Below are positions 23,097 through 32,055 of a stretch of 39,647 nt of DNA, one piece after another. Below the pieces are notes generated by a model. That model had not been told where the DNA came from, did not search any database, and saw only the letters and a list, made by a program, of their open reading frames with translations. The translations under genes and the position numbers were made by a program. This DNA is from an uncultured Acetatifactor sp. (GTDB lineage Bacteria > Bacillota > Clostridia > Lachnospirales > Lachnospiraceae), in NCBI GenBank assembly GCA_910589655.1, contig CAJUTJ010000005.1, positions 1-39,647 on the forward strand, written 5' to 3'. Numbering within the stretch: position 1 is the first letter of the stretch; the number at the start of each line of letters is the position of its first letter.

Positions 23097-23813
23097 ATGT
23101 CTGCACAGATGGTTTTTAAGAGATACGAAATGAAATACTTATTGAGCGGGGAGCAGAAGGAAAGGGTGCTTTACGCAATGGCCCCATACATGCAATTGGA
23201 CAGCTACGGCAGGAGCATTATCCGCAATATTTATTATGACACGGACACTTACCGGCTGATCCGCACCTCTTTAGAAAAGCCGATTTACAAGGAAAAACTG
23301 CGTGTCAGGAGTTATGGGGCGGCAAAGCCTGAAGATAAGGTGTTTGTGGAACTGAAGAAGAAGTATGATTCCGTTGTCTATAAGCGGAGAACCCATATGA
23401 CGGAGAGACAGGCGGCGGAATATCTGGCAGGAGCCGTGTCTGCTCCGATACATTCGCATATTACGGAAGAAATGGATTATTTTTTGAAGTTTTACAAGAC
23501 TTTGGGGCCGAAAGTATTTTTGTCCTATGAGAGAGAAGCGTTCTATACCAGAGAGTCCGGTGAATTTAGGGTGACATTTGACGAAAATATTTTGTTCCGT
23601 CAGGAGGAGCTGTCTCTGGGATCCGGTATCTATGGGGAAGCGCTTCTGGAACCGGGACAGACCTTAATGGAGATTAAGACACCGGGCAGCATTCCTCTTT
23701 GGATGGTCAGGGTTCTCACAGAGGAGAAAATACATAAAACCTCTTTTTCCAAATATGGAAATGCGTATCAAATACTGTTTATGAGAGAAAAAGGAGAATC
23801 TATTTATGCTTAG
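23097..23813 (+). CDS. VTC-domain (polyphosphate polymerase-like) protein
   Basis: A 238-aa soluble protein with the VTC4-like triphosphate-tunnel fold. It shows the opening FKRYEMKYLLS (about 7-17), the YYDTDTYRLIR strand (about 46-56), basic strands KEKLRVRSYG (about 65-74) and VFVELKKKYD (about 83-92), and acidic/basic pairs further on (SYEREAF; LMEIKTPG). In yeast VTC4 this domain makes polyphosphate from ATP; the bacterial versions are mostly assigned by similarity. ATG 23097 has AAGGAGGAG upstream; an earlier in-frame ATG at 22997 immediately follows the TATAAT box and cannot be transcribed from it. The stop overlaps the DUF4956 start by 8 bases. Confidence 0.85.
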   Translation: MSAQMVFKRYEMKYLLSGEQKERVLYAMAPYMQLDSYGRSIIRNIYYDTDTYRLIRTSLEKPIYKEKLRVRSYGAAKPEDKVFVELKKKYDSVVYKRRTHMTERQAAEYLAGAVSAPIHSHITEEMDYFLKFYKTLGPKVFLSYEREAFYTRESGEFRVTFDENILFRQEELSLGSGIYGEALLEPGQTLMEIKTPGSIPLWMVRVLTEEKIHKTSFSKYGNAYQILFMREKGESIYA

Positions 23814-24501
23814 TGATTTGTTTCAGGGAATTTTTGATTCACGGTCGGTTCAGGTGATTGCTCTTTCCGATTTTTTGCTTTGTGTCGGGGTTTCACTGGT
23901 AATAGGGCTTTTGCTGGCGGGAGTTTACACATATAAGAACCGTTATACTAAAAGTTTTTTGGTGACGCTTGTCATGCTTCCTATGATCGTGTGCGTAGTG
24001 ATTATGATGGTCAACGGTAATGTGGGAACCGGTGTGGCGGTGGCAGGAGCTTTCAGTCTGATCCGTTTCCGTTCCGTCCCCGGCACGGCGAAGGAGATAG
24101 GGGCTATTTTTCTGGCCATGTGTACGGGACTGATGGCCGGCATGGGGGATTTAGGCTTTGCGGTACTGTTTGCAGTGATTTCCGGTGTGGTTACGGTGGT
24201 GTATAACCGTTTTGATTTCGGATGCCGCAGAAAGGGAGCTTTGTATAAAGTTCTTCATATTGTGATTCCCGAGGATCTGGATTATACGGGTGTCTTTGAC
24301 GAAATATTAGAGGAATACACCTCTTCCCATGAATTGGAGCAGGTGAAGACAGCGAATATGGGAAGCCTTTTTAAGCTCACGTATCATATTACACTGCATA
24401 GTGCGGATACGGAAAAAGAGATGATAGACAAGCTCCGCTGCCGGAACGGTAATCTGGAGATATCCGTTTCCTGCCGGGAGACAGCGGCTTGTGAACTTTG
24501 A
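23806..24501 (+). CDS. DUF4956-family membrane protein
   Basis: A 231-aa protein with four membrane segments: about residues 22-42, 50-68, 72-90 (GTGVAVAGAFSLIRFRS) and 95-125. A soluble C-terminal domain of about 90 residues follows (KVLHIVIPEDLDYTGVFDEI). The motif FSLIRFRSVPGTAKEIG is typical of the DUF4956 family, which I recall next to VTC-domain genes in many Firmicutes. It starts inside the VTC gene with AAAGGAGAA upstream, so both are co-translated. A role in coupling polyphosphate synthesis to the membrane is inference. Confidence 0.85.
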   Translation: MLSDLFQGIFDSRSVQVIALSDFLLCVGVSLVIGLLLAGVYTYKNRYTKSFLVTLVMLPMIVCVVIMMVNGNVGTGVAVAGAFSLIRFRSVPGTAKEIGAIFLAMCTGLMAGMGDLGFAVLFAVISGVVTVVYNRFDFGCRRKGALYKVLHIVIPEDLDYTGVFDEILEEYTSSHELEQVKTANMGSLFKLTYHITLHSADTEKEMIDKLRCRNGNLEISVSCRETAACEL

Positions 24502-24629
24502 TACCTTCCCCATTGCTCGCAGCGGAGGCGCTGGCTTTCGCAGGCAGTAGTTCCGGCTTTCATGACAGAGGCTTTTGTTTTTTACCCTGTCAGGGGCAGC
24601 GGCAGCCCGAAATATTATGGAGGATGTAT

Positions 24630-26507
24630 ATGAAACGATATAACGATGAGAAAAGAAAAATAATGACACGGTTTCGTTCCTTGGCGCTGGCGGTTTGTCT
24701 GTCGGCAGCTTCCGTGACAGGCTGCGGAAGGGATAGTGCGGAAGAGGCAGCGGAATTTCTTGCGGAAGACGTTGAGAATTCTGTGCCCGACAGGGATAGG
24801 GATGACTTTACCGGAGTGACAGAGGGACAAATGTCTCATACATCGGCCTCAGGAATGGCTGCCCTCTCGGAACAGTTTACGGAGAGGGACTTGAGCGGAG
24901 AGTATGATGCGGCGGAAGCGGAAGAAATAGTCTTGTCAACGGGGGATGTGGAAATTACGGCAGAAGGGATATATCTTCTGCGGGGAACATTGTCAGACAA
25001 TATGATTATTGTGGATGCGGATAAAAATGCCAAGATTCAGCTGGTATTTGACGGCGTGGAAATCCATAACGCTTTGGGAGCGGCAGTTTATGTAAAGCAG
25101 GCGGACAAGGTTTTTATCACTTTGGCGGACGGCTCGGAAAACAGTCTCACAAGCGGAAGCTTTTCATCCGCTGAGGACGACAATATTGACGGAGTGATCT
25201 TTGCAAAGAGTGATTTGACCATAAACGGTACGGGAAGCCTTACCGTCAGTTCAACAGAAGGACATGGAATTGTTTCCAAGGATGATTTGAAGATAACGGG
25301 CGGCGCCGTTACTGTGACGGCAGCAAAACAGGGGCTTTCCGGCAAGGACAGTGTGAGAATCTGCGGCGGGACGATTCAAATTACTTCCGGGAAAGACGGC
25401 ATCCATGGGGAGAATAGCGAGGATGCCGAAAAGGGATATGTTTACATTGCAGACGGAATCATCCGGATTACTTCCGACGGCGACGGAATCAGTGCCGGAA
25501 GTGTGTTTCAGGCGGATGGCGGAACGGTGGATGTTATAGCGGGCGGCGGCAGCGGCAATAGAACTACCGTTGCGGATTCCGGAGGAGATACTGTCAGTGC
25601 CAAGGGAATCAAGGCTTCTGCGGAACTGATCATCAATCAAATGACTCTGACCGTAGATTCACAGGATGATGCCATCCATTGTGACGGCGATATTCTTGTG
25701 CATGGGGGCAGTCTGGCGCTTGCCACGGGAGATGACGGTATTCACGCGGACGGAAGGGCTGCAGTTACCGGAGGGGATATCCATATTTCCGACAGTTGCG
25801 AGGGGATTGAAGGTAAATATGTGGAGATCTCAGGAGGGAATATCCGCTTGTACGCTTCTGACGACGGTCTGAACGCAGCCGGGGAAACCGGCGGTCCGGA
25901 GGATGTTTTGTATATTCGGATCTCCGGAGGGATGCTTTTCGTACATGCGGAGGGAGACGGTTTGGATTCGAACGGGGACTTAACGATTACCGGAGGGGAG
26001 GTCTATGTTTCCGGATCCGAAAACGGCGCTAACGGAGCCCTTGACTATGACGGAAACGGACAGATCACCGGAGGAATTGTGGCAGCGCTGGGTAATTCCG
26101 CTATGGCAATGAATTTCGGGGAGACTTCCACTCAGGGGTCCCTGTTGATTACCACGGCTGTCCATCCGGCGGGAACGGAGGTGGTTTTAAAGAATTCGTC
26201 AGGAGAAGAGTTGGCAGCCTATGTTTCGGAAAGTGCATTTAATGCTATTGTCATCAGCTGCCCGCAACTGGAATTGGGAGGAACTTATACCGTCACGGCG
26301 GGAGAGGAGAGTCAGGAGGTCACTTTCAGCGACAGTCTGATTTACGGTTCCGGCTTCGGAACGGGCGGATTTCGGAATGAAGGAATGTGGGGAAGACCTG
26401 AGAATCTGCCGGAGGGGGAAAGACCTGAGAATCTGCCGGAGGGAAGACCGGAGATGCCGGAGGGGGAAAGACCTGAGAATCTGCCGGAGGGAAGACCAAA
26501 GATGTAA
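24630..26507 (+). CDS. Beta-helix lipoprotein, carbohydrate-binding domain (DUF4353) type
   Basis: A 625-aa secreted lipoprotein. A signal peptide of about 27 residues ends in the lipobox SVTGC. The body (about residues 90-520) is made of short repeated strands rich in DGI, GDG and ITGG turns (SSTEGHGIVSKDDLKITGG, ITSDGDGISAGS, LATGDDGIHADG), the pattern of a right-handed parallel beta helix. I recall this as the DUF4353 carbohydrate-binding domain family. The C-terminus is a low-complexity run of RPENLPEGE-type units. Start 24630 has GGAGG six bases upstream; ATG 24624 is too close to it. It is the third gene of the VTC/DUF4956 operon and the only one exported. Confidence 0.8.
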   Translation: MKRYNDEKRKIMTRFRSLALAVCLSAASVTGCGRDSAEEAAEFLAEDVENSVPDRDRDDFTGVTEGQMSHTSASGMAALSEQFTERDLSGEYDAAEAEEIVLSTGDVEITAEGIYLLRGTLSDNMIIVDADKNAKIQLVFDGVEIHNALGAAVYVKQADKVFITLADGSENSLTSGSFSSAEDDNIDGVIFAKSDLTINGTGSLTVSSTEGHGIVSKDDLKITGGAVTVTAAKQGLSGKDSVRICGGTIQITSGKDGIHGENSEDAEKGYVYIADGIIRITSDGDGISAGSVFQADGGTVDVIAGGGSGNRTTVADSGGDTVSAKGIKASAELIINQMTLTVDSQDDAIHCDGDILVHGGSLALATGDDGIHADGRAAVTGGDIHISDSCEGIEGKYVEISGGNIRLYASDDGLNAAGETGGPEDVLYIRISGGMLFVHAEGDGLDSNGDLTITGGEVYVSGSENGANGALDYDGNGQITGGIVAALGNSAMAMNFGETSTQGSLLITTAVHPAGTEVVLKNSSGEELAAYVSESAFNAIVISCPQLELGGTYTVTAGEESQEVTFSDSLIYGSGFGTGGFRNEGMWGRPENLPEGERPENLPEGRPEMPEGERPENLPEGRPKM

Positions 26508-26795
26508 AACGGGGAAAGGTTGGGGGTTGTAAGTAAGGAGCGGTAACAGTTCAGACAGCCCTTCCCGTAAAGTCAAAACCGCGTCTTTATGCGATTTGAC
26601 GAGACATGCGGAGCGAGAACATGCTGTGTATTTTGCGGCAGAGTTCTTGCTCTTTTTGTTTTGGAAAGTATTCGAAATGTATTTGGTATATTTTGCAAAT
26701 TTAGTTTTGACGGCTAAGAATGGGAATGCTATTGGAAAAAGTGATAAAAAATCTGTTATAAAGAAAAAGTAAGTATACGGAAAGGAAACGGTTTG
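26508..26795 (+). other. Intergenic region with candidate promoter
   Basis: There is no gene. TTGGAA (26732-26737) and TTATAA (26756-26761) are 18 bp apart, about 35 bp before the transporter start. The first 120 bp contain a short TAACAGTTCAG match to the 152-bp repeat array and no clear terminator. Confidence 0.35.
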
Positions 26796-28577
26796 ATGAA
26801 TATTTTTGATGTTTTGACACTTGTGGGAGGTCTGAGTCTGTTTCTGTTCGGCATGAGCATTATGGGACAGGCTTTAGAGCGCAGAGCCGGCGGAAAATTA
26901 AGATCGCTTCTCGGTAAGTTTACCACTAACAGAGGGGCAGGACTTTTGACGGGACTCGGAGTTACCGCCGTTATCCAGAGCTCTTCGGCTACTACGGTTA
27001 TGGTGGTGGGTTTTGTCAATTCCGGCCTGATGACATTGAAGCAGGCGATTAATGTCATCATGGGGGCAAACGTGGGTACTACGGTTACGGCGTGGATTCT
27101 GAGTCTTGCCGGAATCGACAGCGGCAATCTGTTTGTTAAACTGCTGAAACCGACCTCTTTTACACCGGTTTTGGCGTTAATCGGTATTAGCTTATATATG
27201 TTTGGCAAGAATGACAAGAAAAAGGATACCGGAATGATTCTGCTGGGATTTGCCACTTTGATGTTCGGGATGGATACTATGTCGGGAGCCGTTTCCGGTC
27301 TTCGGGACGTTCCCGGATTCCAGAATCTCTTTCTTGCATTCCAGAATCCGGTTCTGGGCGTATTGGCGGGAACTGTTTTGACGGCCGTTATTCAGTCAAG
27401 TTCGGCTTCCGTAGGTATTCTTCAGGCATTGGCGGTTACGGGACAAGTTTCCTACGGTGCGGCCGTCCCCATTATTATGGGACAGAATATCGGCACCTGT
27501 GTAACTGCTATGATTTCGTCCGTAGGTGCCAATAAAAATGCCAAAAGAGCGGCAATGGTACATTTGATGTTTAACGTGATCGGAACCACGGTGTGGCTTG
27601 TATTTTTTTACTTCTTAAAAGTAATATTCAGTCCGGCATTTTTGGATCAGCCCGCTTCGCTGTTTGGCATTGCCGTGGCTCATTCCGTTTTTAATATCCT
27701 TTGCACTATCTTGATGCTTCCGCTGTCCGGATTCCTTGAAATGCTGGTGAACAAGCTTGTTCCCGATGCAAAGCAGCCGGAAGTGCAGTCGGAACTGGAC
27801 GAGCGTTTACTTGCCGCTTCGCCTATCGCTTTGGAGCGCTGCCATGAGGTGGCTGTGGATATGGCCCGGATGGCGGTAAGTGCTTTGAAGGAGGGAATGA
27901 GTGCTTTGAAGCATTATTCTCCGGAGCTTGCGGCTTCCGTCCGTGACAAGGAGGAAAAGACAGATCATTACGAGGATATCTTGGGGACCTATCTGGTAAA
28001 ATTGAGTACAAAACAGATCAGTGAGGCAGGCAGTGCGGAGGTGACGAAGCTTCTCAAGCTCATCGGTGACTTTGAGCGCATCTCCGACCATGCGGCAAAT
28101 CTTGTAAATACTGCGGAGGAAATGCAGGAGAAAAAGCTGCTGTTTACGGATTCGGCAGCCTATGAGCTTGACGTGCTCTTCTCGGCTGTGGGCGAGATAA
28201 TGGATCTGTCACTTACCGCCTTTTTGGCAGACGACCTGAAGTCCGCATATATGGTAGAGCCGCTGGAACAAGTGATTGACCAGCTGAAAGAGCAGATGCG
28301 TACACGCCATATTCTGCGTATGCAGCAAGGGGTATGTACTATTGACGCCGGTTTTGTCTGGTCGGATCTTTTGACGGACTTGGAGCGGACATCCGACCAC
28401 TGCTCCAACATTGCGGGATGTGTGATTGATATGGCGCAAAACAGTATGAATCTCCATGAATCCCTCCGCAATTTCAGAAATGACAGCGAAGATTTTCAGA
28501 GAAAATATGAGGAGTATGCCAATAAGTATACCGTAACTGTCAGGGACAGTGCAGGACTTTCTGCGGAAACAAAATAG
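26796..28577 (+). CDS. Na+/phosphate cotransporter with PhoU-like C-terminus (NptA/YjbB type)
   Basis: A 593-aa inner-membrane protein of the Na/Pi cotransporter family. The two inverted halves each carry the diagnostic QSSSA motif: QSSSATTVMVVGFVNSG (about 61-77) and QSSSASVGILQAL (about 200-212). Around eight membrane segments fill residues 1-330. The C-terminal 250 residues are helical and PhoU-like, with two repeats of the form ISDHAANLVNTAEE and TSDHCSNIAGCVID. ATG 26796 is used; a TTG one codon earlier is equally compatible with the AAAGGA site. The gene follows the polyphosphate-related operon, which fits a local phosphate theme. Confidence 0.93.
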   Translation: MNIFDVLTLVGGLSLFLFGMSIMGQALERRAGGKLRSLLGKFTTNRGAGLLTGLGVTAVIQSSSATTVMVVGFVNSGLMTLKQAINVIMGANVGTTVTAWILSLAGIDSGNLFVKLLKPTSFTPVLALIGISLYMFGKNDKKKDTGMILLGFATLMFGMDTMSGAVSGLRDVPGFQNLFLAFQNPVLGVLAGTVLTAVIQSSSASVGILQALAVTGQVSYGAAVPIIMGQNIGTCVTAMISSVGANKNAKRAAMVHLMFNVIGTTVWLVFFYFLKVIFSPAFLDQPASLFGIAVAHSVFNILCTILMLPLSGFLEMLVNKLVPDAKQPEVQSELDERLLAASPIALERCHEVAVDMARMAVSALKEGMSALKHYSPELAASVRDKEEKTDHYEDILGTYLVKLSTKQISEAGSAEVTKLLKLIGDFERISDHAANLVNTAEEMQEKKLLFTDSAAYELDVLFSAVGEIMDLSLTAFLADDLKSAYMVEPLEQVIDQLKEQMRTRHILRMQQGVCTIDAGFVWSDLLTDLERTSDHCSNIAGCVIDMAQNSMNLHESLRNFRNDSEDFQRKYEEYANKYTVTVRDSAGLSAETK

Positions 28578-28583
28578 AAAATA

Positions 28584-28619
28584 TCCGGCGGAAACAGGAA
28601 CGTATACATTTCCGCCGGA
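28584..28619. terminator. Shared terminator between convergent genes
   Basis: A perfect 11-bp stem, TCCGGCGGAAA / TTTCCGCCGGA, with a 14-nt loop. The T-rich tract follows on the minus-strand side, so it best serves the acetyltransferase; it may also stop the transporter transcript. Confidence 0.75.
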
Positions 28620-28623
28620 CAGA

Positions 28624-29079
28624 TTATTCTTTATGGATATACATTCTAGACAGCTCGGGTTCTCCGTCCCCTTGTACCATGCATAGAAATTCCCATCCGT
28701 ACCGTTCATAGAATGAAGTGTGATCCGTTAAGAGATACAGGGTGCCGATCCCTTTTTCTTTCATATCGCAGCTTACATAATTTAATAATGCGCCAGCTAT
28801 GCCGTTACATCGTTTATCCGGTTCCGTATATACCGTGCAGACGTTTGGAGCAAGATCCTTCCTGTTGTGAAAATCATTTTCGATTACACCCATTCCTGCG
28901 ATGATGTTATCCTGCTCCAAAGCCAGATACCACTGGGGAACGGGAGTCTTGCCTGTCAGGCAGTCCTCCATGCTTTCCATATATGCCGCAAGGGGAATCC
29001 CCCACTTTTCATGAAACCATTGTGCGGCTTGTTCTTTCAATCCGGGCCGGTCTGTCAGCCGTATTATTTGATAGTCCAT
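28624..29079 (-). CDS. GNAT-family N-acetyltransferase
   Basis: A 151-aa acetyltransferase. The acetyl-CoA-binding motif is CTVYTEPDKRCNGIAGALL (about residues 81-99), with the R-x-x-G-x-A loop as KRCNGIA. The C-terminal HTSFYERYGWEFL motif (about 120-132) is typical of the fold. The opening RPGLKEQAAQWFHEKWGIP resembles small clostridial GNAT proteins of unknown substrate. An AAAGGA site lies upstream. It is a single gene convergent with the phosphate transporter. Confidence 0.9.
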   Translation of the reverse strand: MDYQIIRLTDRPGLKEQAAQWFHEKWGIPLAAYMESMEDCLTGKTPVPQWYLALEQDNIIAGMGVIENDFHNRKDLAPNVCTVYTEPDKRCNGIAGALLNYVSCDMKEKGIGTLYLLTDHTSFYERYGWEFLCMVQGDGEPELSRMYIHKE

Positions 29080-29265
29080 TGCTTTCCCGTCCTTTCTTTT
29101 ACCGATTTTAACCTTCGCTTGGGCAAGTACATTGTCCTTGCTCTATACAGCTTGGCAGGAACGCTGTCCCTTGTTCTTTCGAGTGATATTTGAAATTCTT
29201 ATGAAACATATTATATATTAGTTCATTTAATTTTCCAACAAAGTATTTTGGATGGTTTGCAGGTA

Positions 29266-29392
29266 GTTGCTTTTCACACTGCCTTGCGTGGTTAAACCAA
29301 AGCGATTGGAATAATCGGTTGGACAGCCCTGTGCGAAACAGCTGATTTGCGGTTTATGTGTATGCGCTACTGGTCACGGAGTGAACAGCAAC
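29266..29392 (+). mobile_element. Diverged relative of the MITE-like family, copy D (127 bp)
   Basis: It begins GTTGCTTTTCACA and ends GAGTGAACAGCAAC, like the 133-bp elements. It is flanked by TGCAGGTA (29258-29265) and TGTAGGTA (29393-29400), an 8-bp duplication with one change. The right half aligns loosely with the other copies; the left half is largely different. This suggests an older insertion or a sister subfamily. Confidence 0.6.
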
Positions 29393-29431
29393 TGTAGGTA
29401 GAAAGGCCGGAAATTCTGCCGGAAAAGACGG

Positions 29432-29461
29432 TTGCAGGAATACCGGAACAATTGTTATAAT
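29432..29461 (+). promoter_or_regulatory. Candidate promoter of the DUF1538/PII operon
   Basis: TTGCAG (29432-29437) and TATAAT (29456-29461) have an 18-bp spacer. The rest of 29080-29601 holds copy D of the MITE-like element and no gene. Confidence 0.45.
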
Positions 29462-29601
29462 GTATTATATTTAGGAGAGTTGCCCGCAGACACAGACCAC
29501 ACACTGCCGGACAGAAACGGTTTAGAGGGCTGTGCGAGGCAATGCATTATTATATTGGCGGCAAAAAAGATAATATCTTATACTATAAAAGGGGGGGCAC
29601 A

Positions 29602-31128
29602 TTGAATCAAAAACTAAAGGAAAAAATATTGGAATCTCTCTCGGCAGTCCTTCCCATTACGGGAATCGTCCTGCTGCTCAGCATTTTGCTTGTTCCCGTA
29701 GAGCTGGGAACTATGGTCATGTTTTTGGTGGGAGCCATTCTGTTGGTGGTGGGAATGGGATTTTTCCAGCTGGGCGCGGAAATGTCTATGACACCTCTGG
29801 GGGAGGGCATCGGTGTTCAGATTTCCAAGACCCGGCATATTCTCCTGATTTTGTTAATCGGATTTTCCATGGGCACGATTATCACTCTTTCCGAACCTGA
29901 CCTTCAGGTATTGGCCCGGCAGGTGCCTTCCATTCCGAATAATACGCTGGTGTTTACGGTGGCGGTGGGAGTGGGGATATTTCTGGCGCTGGCCATCGTG
30001 AGAATTTTGTTTCAGATTAAGCTTTCTACGATACTGATTGTATTATATGCGGCGCTGATCGGTATGTCCTTTCTCGTGCCCAAGGACTTTTTGGCAGTGG
30101 CGTTTGACTCCGGCGGTGTGACTACAGGCCCTATGACCGTGCCGTTTATTATGGCCATGGGTGTGGGACTTGCATCGGTCAGAGGCGATAAAAATGCTTC
30201 CAGCGATAGTTTCGGTTTGGTGGCGCTTGCCAGTGTAGGGCCGGTTTTGGCGGTTTTGATACTGGGTCTGTTTTTCCATCCCACCGAGGCGGCCTATACG
30301 GCCTCTGCCGTGGCAGATGTGGTGACTACCCGGGATGTGGTCTGGGAGTTTCTGGTCAGTATGCCGCCCTATGTGAAGGAAGTTTTGATTTCGCTGCTTC
30401 CCGTGGCGGCCGTTTTCGCAATTTTCCAGTTATTCAGCCATCGTTACCGGAAGCGTCAGATTAAGCGTGTTCTGGTGGGATTCGCATATACATATATCGG
30501 CTTGGTATTATTTCTCAGCGGTGTCAACGTCGGCTTTGCACCGGTGGGCTCCTCCATGGGATGCGAAATTGCCTCGGCCAGCTGGAAATGGCTATTGGTT
30601 CCCATCGGTATGCTCATAGGCTATTATATTGTAAAAGCGGAGCCTGCCATACAGGTGTTGAACCATCAGGTGGAGGATGTGACCAACGGTGCGGTATCTG
30701 CAAAAGTCATGAACCGATGTTTGTCCATCGGCGTGTCCGCCAGCGTAGGTCTGGCCATGCTGCGTGTTCTTACCGGTCTTCCGATTTATTTTATTATTAT
30801 CCCCGGTTATATGATTGCTCTGGCACTTTCCAGACTTGTCCCGAAGATGTTTGTAGGTATTGCGTTTGACTCCGGCGGCGTGGCCAGCGGTCCTATGACG
30901 ACGACCTTTCTGCTTCCGCTTAGCATCGGAGCCTGCGATGCCACGGGCGGAAATCTGATGACGGATGCTTTCGGTGTGGTAGCGTTGGTGGCATTGACTC
31001 CCTTGATCGCCGTCCAGATTATGGGAATGGTTTATCAATATAAGCTTAACCGGACGGATATGACAATGATGCCGGAAACGGTTTCTCCGGATGCCGTGGA
31101 TGAAATCTTTGAGTTTGAGGAGGAATAG
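29602..31128 (+). CDS. DUF1538-family membrane protein, internally duplicated
   Basis: A 508-aa membrane protein with about twelve hydrophobic segments. It consists of two homologous halves: AFDSGGVTTGPMTVPFIMAM near residue 165 matches AFDSGGVASGPMTTTFLLPL near residue 425, and both are followed by D-FG-VAL-------P-IAV. These FDSGG(V)xxGPMT signatures mark the DUF1538 family of putative transporters. I chose the TTG at 29602 because a G-rich ribosome site (29591-29597) lies just upstream and the sequence then starts NQKLKEKILESLSAVLPIT, as in relatives; the frame is open back to an ATG at 29542. The PII-like gene begins four bases after its stop. The substrate is unknown. Confidence 0.85.
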   Translation: MNQKLKEKILESLSAVLPITGIVLLLSILLVPVELGTMVMFLVGAILLVVGMGFFQLGAEMSMTPLGEGIGVQISKTRHILLILLIGFSMGTIITLSEPDLQVLARQVPSIPNNTLVFTVAVGVGIFLALAIVRILFQIKLSTILIVLYAALIGMSFLVPKDFLAVAFDSGGVTTGPMTVPFIMAMGVGLASVRGDKNASSDSFGLVALASVGPVLAVLILGLFFHPTEAAYTASAVADVVTTRDVVWEFLVSMPPYVKEVLISLLPVAAVFAIFQLFSHRYRKRQIKRVLVGFAYTYIGLVLFLSGVNVGFAPVGSSMGCEIASASWKWLLVPIGMLIGYYIVKAEPAIQVLNHQVEDVTNGAVSAKVMNRCLSIGVSASVGLAMLRVLTGLPIYFIIIPGYMIALALSRLVPKMFVGIAFDSGGVASGPMTTTFLLPLSIGACDATGGNLMTDAFGVVALVALTPLIAVQIMGMVYQYKLNRTDMTMMPETVSPDAVDEIFEFEEE

Positions 31129-31132
31129 GCAA

Positions 31133-31828
31133 ATGACAATCAATCATACAAAACCGGCCTTTCGGATGCTTTTTCTCATTGCAACTCCCAAGCTGGTGAA
31201 AAAGGCAATGGATCTGTTTAAGCAAGGCAATGTTCCCGTTCAGTACTTTTGCCATGCTCAGGGCACCGCATCCAGTGAAGTGATGGATATGCTGGGACTT
31301 GACGGAATCGATAAAAATATTTTGATGTGCATGATGCCCAAAGCCTTTGCGGACGAGATGCTGGGAAAGCTGCGTAAGAAACTGCATCTCGGCATGCCTA
31401 ATACCGGTATTGCATTTACGGTTACTATATCCGGCGGCAGCGGCCGTCTCGTACAGATTATGGAAAATCTGCTGCCGGAGAAAAAACAACAGCTTTCGGA
31501 AAGGGAGGAACCGGAGATGTCGGAAAACAAATATTATATGATTATGGCCATTGTAAATCAGGGATTCAGCGGAGCGGTGATGGAGGCGGCAAGACCCGTG
31601 GGGGCTTCCGGCGGTACGGTATTCCACAGCCGCCGCATCGGTACCGAAGAGGCTATGAAGTTCTGGAAGATCAGCGTTCAGGAGGAAAGAGAGTGTGTCC
31701 TGATACTTGCCAAAAAAGAGGATAAACTGTCCATTATGCAGGCAATCGGCCGGAAGTGCGGAGTGCAGAGCGAGGCTCAGGGGATTGTTCTGTCACTGCC
31801 CGTTGACGAGAGCATAGGGCTGGATTAA
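31133..31828 (+). CDS. Tandem PII-like signalling protein coupled to the DUF1538 transporter
   Basis: A 231-aa protein made of two PII-like ferredoxin folds. The first half (about 8-100: MLFLIATPKLVKKAMDLFKQ, then NTGIAFTVTISGG) and the second half (about 128-228: YMIMAIVNQGFSGAVMEAAR, then GASGGTVFHSRRIG) follow the PII order of strand, helix, T-loop region and strand. The second half keeps the G-A-x-G-G-T-V stretch common in PII and PII-like proteins; no conserved uridylylation Tyr in a standard T-loop is evident. Start 31133 has GAGGAGGA eight bases upstream, overlapping the end of the DUF1538 gene. PII proteins gate transporters in response to nucleotides or metabolites, so direct control of the neighbour is the natural hypothesis. 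Confidence 0.8.
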   Translation: MTINHTKPAFRMLFLIATPKLVKKAMDLFKQGNVPVQYFCHAQGTASSEVMDMLGLDGIDKNILMCMMPKAFADEMLGKLRKKLHLGMPNTGIAFTVTISGGSGRLVQIMENLLPEKKQQLSEREEPEMSENKYYMIMAIVNQGFSGAVMEAARPVGASGGTVFHSRRIGTEEAMKFWKISVQEERECVLILAKKEDKLSIMQAIGRKCGVQSEAQGIVLSLPVDESIGLD

Positions 31829-31883
31829 GAACGGGCAAGGGAACATACGGGAGCACCCTATGAATGAAATGACGGAATTACAG

Positions 31884-32016
31884 GTTGCTGTTGACTTGCT
31901 GTCGCCGCGAGGTGTTATCACGCTGTTTCTGCGTGATAAACCCGAGACAGACATGCGCGAAATCGCTGTTTTGCGATTTCTGAGCATAGGTTGCTTTGAA
32001 TGAAGTGAACAGTAAC
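31884..32016 (+). mobile_element. MITE-like element, copy B (133 bp) with perfect 8-bp target duplication
   Basis: Flanked by AATTACAG at 31876-31883 and 32017-32024. The left end is GTTGCTGTTGACT and the right end AGTGAACAGTAAC. The interior is close to copies A and C, including the GAAATCGC/GCGATTTC stem and the CACGC/GCGTG stem. It has no coding capacity. Confidence 0.9.
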
Positions 32017-32055
32017 AATTACAGTAATTTACAATTGGAGTTGTCAACAAAACAG

